33,223 nucleotides of DNA from a virus (IMGVR_UViG_3300044844_001047:1-33223), one strand, 5' to 3'; shown: positions 7,260-17,074, counted from the stretch's first letter. Numbers and translations are program-made. The notes: generated by a model not told the origin, from the sequence alone.

Positions 7260-10166
7260 CTACTCAAAGAAGATCATGGGACCGAGGTATGCGGTTCCAT
7301 CGCCGGAAACAGTTCCCCAGGCATAACCCGAATTTTCCCAAACGTTCACGCCGTAGCTTACGTTAGCAGGGAGTGTCAGTACGCTTACGTTTTTAACAAC
7401 TGAATCAACGTTTGCCGTATTCAGGGGTCGCGCAAATATCAGGTATGTATTTCCCGATGTCAGTTGTTTCCCTGCAACGTTACTAGCTAGGTCTACCCTC
7501 CTCCACACGCCACTGAGAGCGGCTGCTGTTCCGCTTGGGACGACGATCGAAGAAACGCTGTCTGCCGCGTTAAAGTTTTCCTGATAAACAAAATCTATAA
7601 ACGGGTCTACGGTGACATCTACCACGGCTAAGAAAATCTCGTATCCACCTGCTAGGCCATTTTGGCCATTATCAAAGAAGCCAACACCCTTAACGGTCTT
7701 AGTGGCTGATACTGTGAATGTCCAGCCATAGCCATAGACAGCCGAACTACTCCAGGCTATGGTGCTACCACCAGCGAACGTGTAATCTCCGCTATTGCCA
7801 CCAGATATAGATAGGTTCGCAATTACCCCAGAGCCACTCCCGACCAGGGCTCCTTTTGCCCGCAGGAATGCAGCGATCACACCGCTCCCGCTGCCAGCCA
7901 ACACCTGCATGGGCGGCTGCCGAATCCACGGCAGGAAGTCCACGATCACGCCACTGCCACTGCCGGCGGCAACGCTGACGGTTTCGTGATACGGGGGGAG
8001 GATCGTGCCAGGGGTGACGGTCCGCGGGAACACTGGGGCTTGGCTCGATGGGAGGGAGGCGAACAGAGCGCTCAAGTTGGGGCTGGTGAAGCTGAACCCA
8101 CTGGGGATGGCGATGGCGTTCGCAGGCTTGGGGCTGGCATTGGTGGTGATCGCGACAGGGGCAGGCAGCGACGTGGCGCCAGGCGGCAGTGGGAACCACG
8201 CATCAGCCACGGTGCCATCCACCGCGCCCCAGAACAGGCAATCCGTGGTCGCCGTCACCCCCTGCGGGTCAATGTTGTAGGTGGTCCCGTTGGTCCTGAA
8301 GGCGGCGGTGCAGCCGTTGAGGCGGATGAACACCAGCCCTAGGGGAGCCGCCGGCAGGATCTCGGGGAGCACCTGGATCCCGTTGCCGTTCCGGTGGCCC
8401 AGCAGGAGGCGGTTCTCAGTGCGGGCGTAGTGGAGGGCCTTCTGATCGGCATTGCCCTTGGCAACGCTGTAGGTGCCGTTGGTGCCGCCGCTGTAGACGA
8501 TCCGATCGTCAGGCGCATAGGGCGGGCTCAGCTCAATCGCGGTCTGGCTGGTGGCCGATCCAACGGCCCACGTTGCCGTGGAGGTGGTCTCAACGGTGGG
8601 GGCCTTCAGGTTGGCTGCTGCGGTGCGCTCGGCCTCGCTGGGGCGCCGCTGAAGGCCGAACTCGCGTTCAGTGCGGATGCGAGTCTCTGAGCCGACTGAC
8701 ACTAGCTGCCTGGCGAATCCAAGAACTTGCGCAAGGCGGCTGCCATCAAGCTGATTGCCTGCATCGCGAAGGCGGGAGATTGCCTCGGCGCCGTCTGGTG
8801 TGCTGATAAACGGGGCATAGGACTCCGTTATCGTCTTTGTGATACCCGTGCCCACTTCTTTTTCGTATGTCGTGCGCCTATACCCTGACTGGTATTGGTC
8901 GCCAAAGCCTACGCCGCGTAGCTGATTGTAGGGCAGTTGATAGCCAACGGACGCCTTTAGCGGTGCCAATGAAGACCATTCTGCCGTTGTTTCGGCCAAT
9001 ACATCTGAGTAGTTGCTAGGCTTCACGCCGGCATACGGGCTATTAACCTTGTAGGTGTAAGCGGTTTCATTGTATTCCAGCCCCCACAAGCCAAGAGTTG
9101 AGGTCTTGCGCAAGGTAACGCGGTCCCAGCCGTCATAGGTCGTTTCTGTTTCTGTTCGGGTGATATAGCTTATTTCCTGTTGTAATTGGTAAGCCTTAAC
9201 CTCAAACACCTGATCCATCACGGCGCCTCCCAAGACGGTGGTTTCTATGCCATTGGTGATGGAGCTGCTTTGAATGTAATAGACAGGTCTGCCGTTGGCG
9301 TCCCTGCGCTGCCGATAGGCAAGGCTGCCATCCTCGTTCAAGACCGGCACCTTTTGATACTCCGTCCACTGATGCGTGTACCGCTGCGGGGCGGAGATAC
9401 TTACATCGCGCTCCCAGTTTCGTTTTTTGATTGCGTCATCAGTTGTGTCCGGCGGTGCTAGCTTCAGGCTGGTGTACTTGGCATAAACCGCATCACCCGG
9501 CAGATCGCCGGTATTGATTGGGTTTAGATCAATCAGATCCTCTTCCGTCAGCAGAGATCCGGTGCCGATCTCTTGCGGGGCCTTGTTGATGAACTCCACA
9601 AGGCCTGCCGTGTTCATCCGCACGGCATACCCCTCGGAGGCAGCGAGCTTGCTCAGCTCCTCCACGTAGCCGGCCGTCAGATCAAACTCCTGTCGGGTGT
9701 AGTGGTTGGCGAGCGGGATCGATCCGGCCGCCGTGAGGCCCAAGGCCGCCAGGATCTGCCCCACCAGCCAGCTGGCAGGGATCGAAGGCGCCGCGGCACG
9801 CCAGACCGCTTCCGGTGTGTCCGGGCTGGCCTGGCGGGTGGTGAGGCTGTCGGGCGGTTGCTTGCGGGCCTCCAAGTAGGCCAGATCACAGCCCACGCTG
9901 ACGCTTGTGATCTTCCCGGCCAGGGGGTTGGCGAACGACGACAACACCCGCAGCCGGCAGGGGAGCCGGGCGATCCAGTTCTGCCCATCGCTGTAGGCGA
10001 GCTCCACCACGGCCCCTGGCGCCGGCCGGTAGATCCCGGACAGGTTGATGGTGCCCCTCACGGTGACCACCCCAGACCCCTGCACGTGGCTGTCGGCGAT
10101 GTTGCTGGCCTGCTCGGCGAGGGGGCCGAGGCTGCACCAGGCATAGGCGCGGGCATCCGTCCTCAT
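7260..10166 (-). CDS. Tail tip hub protein with C-terminal adhesin
   Basis: A 968-aa protein following the distal-tail-like gene, the usual place of the tail-associated hub (gp27/gpD type). Residues 1-130 form a beta-rich ring-type domain ('VVTVRGTINLSGIYRPAPGA'). Around 165-215, 'YVEELSKLAASEGYAVRMNT' is typical of hub proteins. Residues about 733-783 hold three 'GSGSGVI' repeats, and the last 185 residues are a separate beta-sandwich-like domain ('TKTVKGVGFFDNGQNGLAGG') encoded by A+T-rich DNA, probably an interchangeable adhesin. It would close the tail tube and contact the host. The ATG overlaps the distal tail stop (ATGA). Confidence 0.72.
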   Translation of the reverse strand: MRTDARAYAWCSLGPLAEQASNIADSHVQGSGVVTVRGTINLSGIYRPAPGAVVELAYSDGQNWIARLPCRLRVLSSFANPLAGKITSVSVGCDLAYLEARKQPPDSLTTRQASPDTPEAVWRAAAPSIPASWLVGQILAALGLTAAGSIPLANHYTRQEFDLTAGYVEELSKLAASEGYAVRMNTAGLVEFINKAPQEIGTGSLLTEEDLIDLNPINTGDLPGDAVYAKYTSLKLAPPDTTDDAIKKRNWERDVSISAPQRYTHQWTEYQKVPVLNEDGSLAYRQRRDANGRPVYYIQSSSITNGIETTVLGGAVMDQVFEVKAYQLQQEISYITRTETETTYDGWDRVTLRKTSTLGLWGLEYNETAYTYKVNSPYAGVKPSNYSDVLAETTAEWSSLAPLKASVGYQLPYNQLRGVGFGDQYQSGYRRTTYEKEVGTGITKTITESYAPFISTPDGAEAISRLRDAGNQLDGSRLAQVLGFARQLVSVGSETRIRTEREFGLQRRPSEAERTAAANLKAPTVETTSTATWAVGSATSQTAIELSPPYAPDDRIVYSGGTNGTYSVAKGNADQKALHYARTENRLLLGHRNGNGIQVLPEILPAAPLGLVFIRLNGCTAAFRTNGTTYNIDPQGVTATTDCLFWGAVDGTVADAWFPLPPGATSLPAPVAITTNASPKPANAIAIPSGFSFTSPNLSALFASLPSSQAPVFPRTVTPGTILPPYHETVSVAAGSGSGVIVDFLPWIRQPPMQVLAGSGSGVIAAFLRAKGALVGSGSGVIANLSISGGNSGDYTFAGGSTIAWSSSAVYGYGWTFTVSATKTVKGVGFFDNGQNGLAGGYEIFLAVVDVTVDPFIDFVYQENFNAADSVSSIVVPSGTAAALSGVWRRVDLASNVAGKQLTSGNTYLIFARPLNTANVDSVVKNVSVLTLPANVSYGVNVWENSGYAWGTVSGDGTAYLGPMIFFE

Positions 10167-10918
10167 CGGATCTTCGTCACCGCGAAGGACACGTCGTAGT
10201 AGGTGCCGATCGTGCCGCCATCAGCGCGGCGCTTGGCCACCGGCTCGGACCATTCGGTAGGAAACCACCCGCCGGTGGAGGGGCTGGCAGAGGTGGTGGT
10301 CTTGAGCCAGGTCTCCAGGGCCGTCAGGTTGGCCGCCGTCACCCACCCCTGCACGCGCCGCGTTTCGGTCGGAGCCAGGGGCCCAGTAATCACGTGGCGC
10401 CCACCGGGGGTGATCGCCAGGGCCGGCAGATCGGTGAAGCCGTCGGGCCTGGCGGTGAGGTTCACCACGGCGGTTCCGAATGTGATCGTGCCCAGGTTGA
10501 GTTGTGCGGCCTGCTCCGCCTCCTCCTCGCCCTGCCGCAGCAGGATGGCCAGCGACTGGGAGGCATCGACAAGGGTGGCGCTCACCCGGCAGAACATGCC
10601 GGCCATGGGGAACGAAGGGGCCGAGGCGAACCAGCAGGGCACCGCCGAGGCCCATGCGAAGCCCGGCGCCGCGCCGGTCAGGCCCACGGTGGCCCCCACC
10701 GCGCCGGTGCGGATCGGGTCGTCCTCAAGGATCTTCACCGCGTTCCAGGCGTCATAGATCCCCGCGATCGTGGCGCCGTCCTCGCGGCTCACGATGCCCG
10801 AGAGGGCCCACCGCCTGGCGGCCCGGCCCCGGCGCACCTCCACCTCGTCGTAGCCGAAAGGGTGCTCCGTGAGGTTCGGGAAGGTGTAGGTGGCGCCGCT
10901 GTAGGAAATCGTGATCAT
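10163..10918 (-). CDS. Distal tail protein (Dit-like)
   Basis: A 251-aa protein between the tape measure and the hub genes, overlapping both by ATGA. The N-terminal half ('MITISYSGATYTFPNLTEH', 'VRRGRAARRWALSGIVS') resembles the tube-like ring domain of distal tail proteins. The C-terminal half ('RVQGWVTAANLTALETWLK') is a second beta domain. It would form the hexameric adaptor joining tube to tip. The assignment rests mainly on gene order and size; remote similarity could not be tested. Confidence 0.6.
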   Translation of the reverse strand: MITISYSGATYTFPNLTEHPFGYDEVEVRRGRAARRWALSGIVSREDGATIAGIYDAWNAVKILEDDPIRTGAVGATVGLTGAAPGFAWASAVPCWFASAPSFPMAGMFCRVSATLVDASQSLAILLRQGEEEAEQAAQLNLGTITFGTAVVNLTARPDGFTDLPALAITPGGRHVITGPLAPTETRRVQGWVTAANLTALETWLKTTTSASPSTGGWFPTEWSEPVAKRRADGGTIGTYYDVSFAVTKIR

Positions 10919-13900
10919 CGGAAGCCCTGCAGGGTGTGGAGGAGGCCGGCGTTGCCGGGCAGGTTGACGGTGACCTCAGGCCGATACGACCGCATGGTGC
11001 CTTCCAGGGCATCGATCGAGCGCTGGAGGCGCCCCAAGGCCGCCGCCTGCGACGCAGCGCCGCCACCCCCGGCAGCCGGGGCCATGCCAGCCAGCAGGGG
11101 AGCCGGGCCGCCGCCGAAGGCGCCGAGGGCGTCCAGTCGGGAGGTGAGCCCCGCGGGGAGCACCATGCCGGGGGACGGCGGGCTCCAGGAGCCGTAGGCC
11201 GGGGCATGGATCAGCGACAGGGCGCCCGAGCGGCTCAGGAAGCTTTCCACCCCCAGCTCGTTCACCTGATACCGGCCGCCCGGCTCCACACCGCCGCCGG
11301 CCCAGCGGGCAGCGGGGGCGTTGGCGAGCTTGGAGACGGTCTGGAGCAAGATGCTGGCTTGGTCGTTGGCCTCCGCAAAGCCCATGCCCAGCGCCTTGGC
11401 CGCGTCGGTTGCGTTCCGCAGGGGCGCAGGCAGGCCTGACGCTGTGGCGTAGATCTGCTCTACCGGGCCATCCCCGGCCTGGATCGTGCCCACAAGCACC
11501 TGCCTGAGCCGATCCACACCTGTTGCGGCTTTGTCAAGCTTGGCCAGGGGCTCGATCAGAGACCGCTCCCAAGAAGTGCCAGCGTCTGACCAGATATTGC
11601 CCCACTCCTTGCCGATCGCCGCGGACCGCATCTGATTGGCAGCGGTCGCCTGTTGAACCTGCTGGGTTTGGCGCTCTAACCCGAAGATTATCCCGAGGTT
11701 GGCCATCCGCTCACGCTCAACCCCGGCCAGCGACTGCGCGGCCTTGATCGATTCCCCCTGCAACTTGACTTGATCGTTGAGGAATGGTTTTTGCAGTGCC
11801 GTGGTGCTTGGATCAGCTAGCTTGCTGCGCAACTCAAGCAACTGTTGGCGCTCCTGCAGCACCGCCCGATCGGCCGCCCGCATGGCGCCTTGCTGCTCCA
11901 GGAACTGCCCCGCCTGCTTCAGCTCCAGCACCTTGCGCTCCATCTCAAACCGCTGCGCCGTGGCCTCAATACTGGCCTTCATGGCACGAAACTCGGCCTG
12001 CTCGCCCTCGCGCTTGATCGCTACGATCCTTTGCTCCGCCTGCTGAATCACCTGGGCATTGGCCCCGCGCTCTCGCAGGAACTGCAACTCCTTCTCCGCC
12101 AGGCTGAGGCGGTTGCTGTTGCGACTGCGCTCCACGTCAAAGCCGCTTTGAGTTAGGGCTGCCTGAGCGTTGGCGAGGTTCACGTAGGCATCGGCCGCCT
12201 GCTGCACGTAACGCAGTCGAGCGGTGAACTGCGCTGCCTCTTTCTCGTCTAGGTTGGCGCTCGCCTGCTGCACGTTGAGCTTGCTCTTTGCAACTTCCAA
12301 CTGTTCCCTTGCGGTTAGCACCCGTTTGCCATCTGCGGCAACCTGTCGATCCAATGTTGCCGCTAGATCCTTGTTGATCCTCTCGCGTTCAATGTCAAGA
12401 TTCCTGACTTGAATCTGCAGCGGTAGCAGCTTGCCGCGGGTAACCACTGGGTCGATGCCCTTAGATAGCATGACGGCAATATCGCCTTGCAACTTGCCAA
12501 GTTGCTGCACGGCCTCCTCTCGGTCAATCACTGTCTTAATTCCGATCTTCCTGAGATCAATCTGGCGCTGATAAATATCCAATGCTCCGTCTATTACTTT
12601 CTGCTCGGGGGCGCCAACAGGGAGGCTGATTTTCCTGGCCAGCAGCGCCTTAACCTCTTTCTCGATCGCAGCGAGATCCTTGGCCCCCTGTTGGGCCACC
12701 GGGGAAGCGTCGGTGACGGCCTGGCCCCGGTCAATCTGCTGCAGCAGCTTGAGGTAGCGCTCAGCACCGTCCACCTTGGCCTGTAGCGGCGTCCTCTGCC
12801 TGTCCCCTTCACTTAGCTTGCCGTATTCCTCTTTCAGTGTTTTAATTTCAGCCCTGGCCTTGTCAATGCTCAACTTAATCTCCAGTGGTCCCTCAATCTC
12901 CCGTAGCTTCATGTAAAGCTCGTTCACACGCTTCTGCGCGTCGGTGGTATCAATCCCCAGCTTCTTCCCGTCTGCAATCTCTTTCTGAAGCTGGGCGATC
13001 TGATCTTTCAGCTCGCGGGCCTTACTGCTGAGGGCTTCGGTTTCCTGGCCTGTTGCCTTGATGTTGCTGTTGAGCACCGCGTACACGCCCGCGGCGGTTG
13101 CAGCAGCGCCGACCAGTCCAGCGATGAATCCACCCCTTGCGGCGCCAGACGCCAGGGAGGTGAGCACAGCTGTTCTGCCGAGCTGAATGTTGAGGAAGCT
13201 CAACCCGGTTGCAGCGATTCCAGCGGCTGCGGCAATACCACGGAACACCAGAACACCGGCCCCCAGTGCGATGGTGGTTTGAACCAGGGTTTTGGTGGTC
13301 TGATCCATCTCCTTGAACGCCCCGGTTACCAGCAGGATCCCGGCGGTGGCAGCGGCCACGATCGCAAGACTCCCCCCGATTCCAGCCACGGCAACCCCGG
13401 CCGCCCTTGCCGCAACAGACAGCCCCGCGAACCCACCCGTCTGAGCCAGCACGAGATTGAGCGCAGTGAGGCTGATCGCTGCGCCGGTGGAGGCGATGCC
13501 CAGGGCGATCAGCGCCGCCCCGGTGTCCTTCACGGGCTTGGGCAGGCCCGAGATGGCCCCCACGGCAAGGTTGGCCGCCTGCACCAAGGGCCGGAGACCT
13601 GCCGCCATCACCCCTCCGATGTTGTTGCGGAGGGAATCCATGGTGCCGGTGAGCTGCTGGATCTCCAGGCCCATCCCAACCATCGCATTGCGGGCGGTGT
13701 CGGTGGCCCCTTTGCTGTTGCGGAGGTCCGCGAACATCTTGGCGATGGCTGAGTTGCTCTGGTTCGTGATCGACAGGAACTTGGAGCCCGCGTCATCGCC
13801 GAACAGGATGTTCGCCAGCTGCACCTGATCGGCCTGGTTGAGCTTCTCTAGGCCTGCCTTCAGGCGCAGGAACACCTGCTCCAAGGGGAGGAGCTTGCCG

Positions 13901-14970
13901 CTGGCATCGGTCACGGTGGCCCCGAGCTTGCCCATCACTTGCTGTAGCCGCTCCTGACCGCGCACGAGGCCCAGCACCTCGGGCGATGCGCCGCCGGCCG
14001 CCTCCTGCAGTTTCTGCAGGCCCGTGCGGAGGCCTGTGCCAGCCACGCTGCCTTGTATCCCCGCGTTAGCCATCAGGCCGGCGGCGGCGGCCACGTCCTC
14101 CAGGCTCACTCCGAGGGCTTTGGCGATCGGCGCGGTGTACTCAAAGGTGTAACCCAGGCCCTCGATGCTCGCGTTGGAGCTGTTGGCCGTGTTGGTCAGC
14201 ACGTCCACCACGCGGGCGGTCTGATCCACCTCAAGCCCAAACCCCCTAAGGGTGTTCCCCACGATGTTCCCGAAGGCCTCAAACCCGGTCCCAGTGGCCT
14301 CGGCGCCCCGGACCACCCCGGCCAGAGCCCCCTCCACCTCGGAGATACTGAAACCGGCCCGCACGAGGGACGTGGCGAGCTCGGCCACCTGCTTGGTGGT
14401 GCCGGCCGCATCGATGCCCACCTGATCCACGATCTGGCTGAGGCGCTGGTAGCCGCCCGTCTCCCCCGCAGCAGCGGCGGCCAGGCGAAGCTCGCCGTCC
14501 AGCTCCAGAAACCCCTGCACGAGGCCCCGCACGCTGCCCAGGGCGGTCCCGGCTGCGTCGGTGAGTCGGCTGGTGAGGCTGACGGCAACACCGGTGACAG
14601 CGGCCTCCAGCAGGTTCATCCCTGCGGCCGATTCCCGCGTTGCGGCGGTGGTCGCGGATTTGAAGGCATTGATGGCCTGCGTCGCCTCAGCAAAGCCCCG
14701 GTTGACCTTGCCGATTTGATCGAGGGTCTTCTGGGGGATCACGTCCCCGGAGACCGTCTCAAACTGCAGCTTGACCCGGTTAAAGCGGACCCCGGCCTCC
14801 TTCGCGGCCTTCTCCGCCTGCGCCACGAGATCGTTGAAGGCCTTCTGTGCCTGTGCGCTCAGCCCCTTGCCAAAGTCCGCCCCCGCCTGCCCGCCTGCCC
14901 GCTCCAGTTCGCGGGCGATCTCCGCCTGGTTCTCCAGCAGGAGGGCCAGTGAAACCTGGAGATCCGCCAC
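10915..14970 (-). CDS. Tail tape measure protein (TP901 family)
   Basis: A 1351-aa protein, the longest gene in the window. The TP901-type core is clear at about residues 150-470 ('LEDVAAAAGLMANAGIQGSV' followed by 'AGTGLRTGLQKLQEA'). Hydrophobic segments at about 490-620 fit the part that enters the host envelope. Long coiled coils run from about 640 to 1200. The protein sets tail length: at about 0.15 nm per residue a tail near 200 nm is expected. It starts at GTG, 25 bases after a CGGGAAAACT element, and ends overlapping the distal tail gene. Tail chaperones are encoded upstream, separated from it by the inverted lysis/regulatory block. Confidence 0.95.
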   Translation of the reverse strand: MADLQVSLALLLENQAEIARELERAGGQAGADFGKGLSAQAQKAFNDLVAQAEKAAKEAGVRFNRVKLQFETVSGDVIPQKTLDQIGKVNRGFAEATQAINAFKSATTAATRESAAGMNLLEAAVTGVAVSLTSRLTDAAGTALGSVRGLVQGFLELDGELRLAAAAAGETGGYQRLSQIVDQVGIDAAGTTKQVAELATSLVRAGFSISEVEGALAGVVRGAEATGTGFEAFGNIVGNTLRGFGLEVDQTARVVDVLTNTANSSNASIEGLGYTFEYTAPIAKALGVSLEDVAAAAGLMANAGIQGSVAGTGLRTGLQKLQEAAGGASPEVLGLVRGQERLQQVMGKLGATVTDASGKLLPLEQVFLRLKAGLEKLNQADQVQLANILFGDDAGSKFLSITNQSNSAIAKMFADLRNSKGATDTARNAMVGMGLEIQQLTGTMDSLRNNIGGVMAAGLRPLVQAANLAVGAISGLPKPVKDTGAALIALGIASTGAAISLTALNLVLAQTGGFAGLSVAARAAGVAVAGIGGSLAIVAAATAGILLVTGAFKEMDQTTKTLVQTTIALGAGVLVFRGIAAAAGIAATGLSFLNIQLGRTAVLTSLASGAARGGFIAGLVGAAATAAGVYAVLNSNIKATGQETEALSSKARELKDQIAQLQKEIADGKKLGIDTTDAQKRVNELYMKLREIEGPLEIKLSIDKARAEIKTLKEEYGKLSEGDRQRTPLQAKVDGAERYLKLLQQIDRGQAVTDASPVAQQGAKDLAAIEKEVKALLARKISLPVGAPEQKVIDGALDIYQRQIDLRKIGIKTVIDREEAVQQLGKLQGDIAVMLSKGIDPVVTRGKLLPLQIQVRNLDIERERINKDLAATLDRQVAADGKRVLTAREQLEVAKSKLNVQQASANLDEKEAAQFTARLRYVQQAADAYVNLANAQAALTQSGFDVERSRNSNRLSLAEKELQFLRERGANAQVIQQAEQRIVAIKREGEQAEFRAMKASIEATAQRFEMERKVLELKQAGQFLEQQGAMRAADRAVLQERQQLLELRSKLADPSTTALQKPFLNDQVKLQGESIKAAQSLAGVERERMANLGIIFGLERQTQQVQQATAANQMRSAAIGKEWGNIWSDAGTSWERSLIEPLAKLDKAATGVDRLRQVLVGTIQAGDGPVEQIYATASGLPAPLRNATDAAKALGMGFAEANDQASILLQTVSKLANAPAARWAGGGVEPGGRYQVNELGVESFLSRSGALSLIHAPAYGSWSPPSPGMVLPAGLTSRLDALGAFGGGPAPLLAGMAPAAGGGGAASQAAALGRLQRSIDALEGTMRSYRPEVTVNLPGNAGLLHTLQGFR

Positions 14971-14995
14971 CCGAGCCGCGCCGCGCTACTGCTGT

Positions 14996-15005
14996 AGTTT
15001 TCCCG
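14996..15005 (-). promoter_or_regulatory. CGGGAAAACT start-associated element, copy 5
   Basis: Exact 10-mer three bases after the stop of the previous gene and 25 bases before the GTG start of the tape measure gene; followed by ACA then GCAG. Confidence 0.8.
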
Positions 15006-15008
15006 CTG

Positions 15009-15449
15009 TCAGGGGCGCTGCAACACCGCCACCGGACAGGCCCACGTAACCGAATGCTGCTGCAGGCCCGTGGTGAGCCCGTCGATGGTCACGTCCGAGG
15101 CATTGGCCCCCGGCAGGAGCTGCAGGAGGCGGTTCAGCACGGCGAGCTGATTGCAGGCACCCCCGGCGGTGGGAGGTTCCCACTGCGTCACCGACAGGCG
15201 GAAGGTGGGCCGCACGTCCACCTCACCGGTCTGGGCTTGCGTGGTGGCTGTGCCCATGGGCGAGCGCCACACCACGATCTCCACCCCCGCAGGCTGCGTG
15301 GTGGGCTCGATCGTCTCCTTTGGCCAGAAGTGCGCCAGGGCGCGGCGGGTGGCACCGCCTTCGAGCACGTGGACCCCCAGGAGGGGGGTAAGCACCGTGT
15401 CGGCCGCCAGGAGGTCGAACAGGGCCAGGGTGGTGGTGGGGAGGGGCAT
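15009..15449 (-). CDS. Tail terminator/completion-like protein
   Basis: A 146-aa protein. The N-terminus 'TTLALFDLLAADTVLTPLL' followed by beta strands ('GVEIVVWRSPMG', 'VRPTFRLSVTQW') and the helix 'NQLAVLNRLLQLLPG' follow the layout of small tail terminator/completion proteins that cap the tail and bind the connector. It begins two bases after the stop of a large basic protein and lies just before the tape measure gene. The family assignment is tentative, based on secondary-structure pattern and length. Confidence 0.45.
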   Translation of the reverse strand: MPLPTTTLALFDLLAADTVLTPLLGVHVLEGGATRRALAHFWPKETIEPTTQPAGVEIVVWRSPMGTATTQAQTGEVDVRPTFRLSVTQWEPPTAGGACNQLAVLNRLLQLLPGANASDVTIDGLTTGLQQHSVTWACPVAVLQRP

Positions 15450-15451
15450 GG

Positions 15452-17038
15452 TTAGCGGCGACCCTTGCGGCCCTTGTTCACTCGCTTTCTTGCTTGCTCT
15501 CGAAGTTGCTTTGCCATTTCCGATCTGTCTTTTGATGCGCGAATCGTACGCATGATATTCAAAGGTGAACTTAGTGATTGCCGATCAAGCTCTTTGCCGC
15601 TTATTTTTACGACAGTCCGTTGCCTGTTGTATATCTCGTTAGCGGCTGACCTTGTGACCTGGCTTCGGTACATGCGTGCATTGTCAGGGCCGCTAAGGGA
15701 GCCCATTGAACCGCTGCGCAACGCCTTCAGTGTCTGGGCTTGCGATTGCTTAATACCTTTAGTGACCCGTGCCCTTCTTGCTGCGATTGCCTGCAAGGAT
15801 CCAAGTCCTGCTTTGGGCTTGGATCCTTTCGCCTTCACCCCCCTCCGCGCCGCCAACACCCCCGGCTTCATTCCCCTCGGCTTGGCCACGGTCCCGGCGG
15901 GGCGGGCGGAGCGGGTGCGCTTGGGGGCGGTGGGTTTGGGTTTGGCCTTGGGAGTGCGAATGTCGCTGCGGCGAACTTCGTTGTCGTAGCGCGTGTAACC
16001 CTCTTTTGTGGTCCCTGCCATTCCCTCCGCGAAGGACTTGGCCCTTTGGGCCGTCATTGAACTCTTTTGGAGCCTGGCGTTTGCCTTTTCCGCTTTTGCC
16101 AGTCTTGTGAGCGCCGTTTTCCGCGCTTGCGGAGTCATGTCGGAATACTGATTCCTTGCCGGTATTGCCTTGTTTTGCGCCCTTTTCAGCTCGTCTTTTG
16201 CCTTGTTGGCCATGTCGGCAAGTGCCGCAGCCCTTGCGTTTGCCCTGCCGAGAACTTTCTTCCGCTGCGGAGATAGCGGCGCAAGCCTGTCACTCCCCTG
16301 CAGCGCCGGGACCACCGTTGAGCGCCGCGCTCGTGCTGGCTTGGTGGCAGAGGGAGGCTTGGCGGGCTTGGCCTTCGCCTTGGCATTGCGGACCGCCCGG
16401 CGCACGGACTCGGCAAGGTCCATGCGTCCCTGTCCGCCGGTACGCTTGCTTTCTCGCGTAGAAGCCGCCAAAACAAACTTGCTGGCCCGGTCGTAGGTCT
16501 GCAGCAGGTTCCTGTTGCGACGATCCGAGCCTGTCGCCTTCCGCAATCCAGGCCTGTTCGCGTCAAGCCTCGCAATGATCCGGCCTGCCTTGGCATCGCT
16601 GATATTGCGCTTGGACTCCTTTTTGGCGGGCTTGGCGACAGAGGGGGCGGTCGGTCGTTTCAAGGCCTTCGCTGGGGCCACCGGCTTCGCCGCCATCCGC
16701 TCCTTCCGCACCGCCGCCAGGCTCCGCGCCACGCTTCCCCTGATCCCCCTGCCACCCTTGGCGATCGTGCTGGCCCTGAACCCTGCCGGCTTCATTGAAG
16801 CAAGCTGCGTTGCCCGCTTGTTCCCCTTGGCCGTCTTCAGCCTCCCGCCGCGCACCGTGGCCCCATTGCGGCCGATCCCGCTGATCCGCCCGCTGTTGTC
16901 CCGGTTCAGCCGGTTCCCCGCCCTGGTGGCCGCCCGCCGGGTCGCTGGGGTGCTCCGCTTGGGGGCGCCGCCGCCTGGCGAGCTGGCGAACCGGCCGTTG
17001 TTGTCGCGGGTGTAACTGGTGCGGCGGCCTCGTGGCAT
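15452..17038 (-). CDS. Large basic modular protein D (RDxxGRFAS family)
   Basis: A 528-aa, extremely Lys/Arg/Ala-rich protein; no known family. It starts with the tag 'RRTSYTRDNNGRFASSPGG', then a second module 'NRLNRDNSGRISGIGRNGAT', then 'RPAGTVAKPRGMKPG' at about residue 390, all shared with three other genes here. The C-terminal 110 residues ('RSQVTRSAANEIYNRQRTVV') are unique and encoded by A+T-richer DNA. High positive charge suggests DNA binding or packaging inside the capsid. The ATG is 26 bases after a CGGGAAAACT element and the gene diverges from the lysis cassette. A virion or ejected effector role is inference. Confidence 0.72.
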   Translation of the reverse strand: MPRGRRTSYTRDNNGRFASSPGGGAPKRSTPATRRAATRAGNRLNRDNSGRISGIGRNGATVRGGRLKTAKGNKRATQLASMKPAGFRASTIAKGGRGIRGSVARSLAAVRKERMAAKPVAPAKALKRPTAPSVAKPAKKESKRNISDAKAGRIIARLDANRPGLRKATGSDRRNRNLLQTYDRASKFVLAASTRESKRTGGQGRMDLAESVRRAVRNAKAKAKPAKPPSATKPARARRSTVVPALQGSDRLAPLSPQRKKVLGRANARAAALADMANKAKDELKRAQNKAIPARNQYSDMTPQARKTALTRLAKAEKANARLQKSSMTAQRAKSFAEGMAGTTKEGYTRYDNEVRRSDIRTPKAKPKPTAPKRTRSARPAGTVAKPRGMKPGVLAARRGVKAKGSKPKAGLGSLQAIAARRARVTKGIKQSQAQTLKALRSGSMGSLSGPDNARMYRSQVTRSAANEIYNRQRTVVKISGKELDRQSLSSPLNIMRTIRASKDRSEMAKQLREQARKRVNKGRKGRR

Positions 17039-17064
17039 GGCGGAGCGGTCGGAGCTTCTGCCGC

Positions 17065-17074
17065 AGTTTTCCCG
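17065..17074 (-). promoter_or_regulatory. CGGGAAAACT start-associated element, copy 6
   Basis: Exact 10-mer 26 bases before the ATG of basic protein D, followed by GCG then GCAG. It is the one copy with no minus-strand gene directly upstream; it lies in the divergent gap next to the lysis cassette. Confidence 0.8.

Noticed and set aside
14053-14952. Plus-strand 299-codon frame within the tape measure gene.
   Set aside because: Complementary-frame shadow of a clear TP901-type gene.
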